Assembly (NCBI GenBank): GCA_029054535.1
Contig: JAIDFC010000286.1
Span: forward strand, 1 to 6,089
Direction: 5' to 3'
Length of the DNA: 6,089 bases
Origin: Rikenella sp.
GTDB taxonomy: Bacteria; Bacteroidota; Bacteroidia; Bacteroidales; Rikenellaceae
Position numbers and translations under genes: made by a program. The stretch's first letter is position 1; each line of letters begins with the position of its first letter. Of the stretch, positions 5,996 to 6,089 are shown piece by piece. The notes under the pieces are model-generated. The model was not told where the DNA came from. It made no database searches and worked only from the letters and a program-made list of their open reading frames with translations.

Positions 5996-6030
5996 GAGAA
6001 CCTACCCGCTTTTTTTGAGGTTTTCTTTCT
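5996..6030 (+). terminator. weak candidate transcription terminator for the operon
   Basis: GAGAACCT (5996-6003) can pair with AGGTTTTC (6018-6025) through 8 pairs including one G-U, around a 14-base loop that contains a run of seven Ts (6010-6016). A T/C-rich tail follows (6026-6029). The stem is AT-leaning and the T-run sits in the loop, so it is a poor intrinsic terminator. It is nevertheless the most terminator-like element seen after the stop at 5912. Apart from the hairpins listed and the possible minus-strand ORF, I see nothing in 5913-6089. Confidence 0.2.
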
Positions 6031-6071
6031 CGGTACGCATCCCCGCCCGCCTATAAAGAGAAATTCAAACG

Positions 6072-6089
6072 GTTTCGCAGGAGCGAAAT
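6072..6089. repeat. small hairpin at the window edge
   Basis: TTTCGC (6073-6078) and GCGAAA (6083-6088) are perfect complements around the loop AGGA, with a possible extra G-T pair at 6072/6089. The window ends on the stem, so its context cannot be judged. It could be part of a terminator or repeat belonging to whatever follows. Confidence 0.4.

Noticed and set aside
1..6089. CRISPR array, tRNA/rRNA genes, insertion sequences or defence-system genes
   Set aside because: No regularly spaced direct repeats, no tRNA or rRNA-like segments, and no transposase, nuclease or helicase motifs were seen. The genes are housekeeping or envelope-type.

Overview
The window reads as chromosomal DNA from a GC-rich member of the Bacteroidota. 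The clearest sign is an exact match to the Bacteroidota -7 promoter element (TAnnTTTG) at 745-752. There are also almost no Shine-Dalgarno sequences, and the proteins are Bacteroidota-like, especially the NAD synthetase N-terminus. GC-rich gut genera such as Alistipes (Rikenellaceae) would fit, but that placement is inference from memory of base composition and protein flavour.

Layout: all six confident genes lie on the + strand. Bases 1-122 are non-coding, with a perfect 10-bp hairpin and an A-rich leader. Next comes a stand-alone HdeD/DUF308 six-helix membrane protein (123-707). The 97-bp gap after it holds a promoter and a strong hairpin. A tight five-gene run follows: an inositol-monophosphatase-family phosphatase (805-1632), a LpxL/HtrB-like lipid A acyltransferase (1642-2580), a family 2 glycosyltransferase (2577-3641), a lipoprotein glutaminyl-peptide cyclotransferase (3652-4503) and an NAD+ synthetase (4500-5912). 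Gaps are 9 and 10 bp, and two junctions are ATGA-type overlaps, so this looks like one operon read from the promoter near 745. The last 177 bases are mostly non-coding. They hold weak hairpins and a possible small minus-strand ORF or the tail of a convergent gene.

Function: the acyltransferase and glycosyltransferase point to cell-envelope (lipid A and surface glycan) synthesis. The phosphatase may act on a sugar or inositol phosphate. The cyclotransferase acts outside the cytoplasm on N-terminal glutamine. The NAD synthetase is metabolic and seems to be a passenger in the operon.

The most notable observation concerns that NAD synthetase. Its C-terminal synthetase domain is intact, but its N-terminal glutaminase (nitrilase-type) domain is degenerate. 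The catalytic Glu position is Arg41, the catalytic Cys position is Trp83, and the segment that should carry the catalytic Lys is missing through an in-frame deletion. The enzyme is predicted to be unable to use glutamine and so to depend on free ammonia, although it has the architecture of a glutamine-dependent enzyme.
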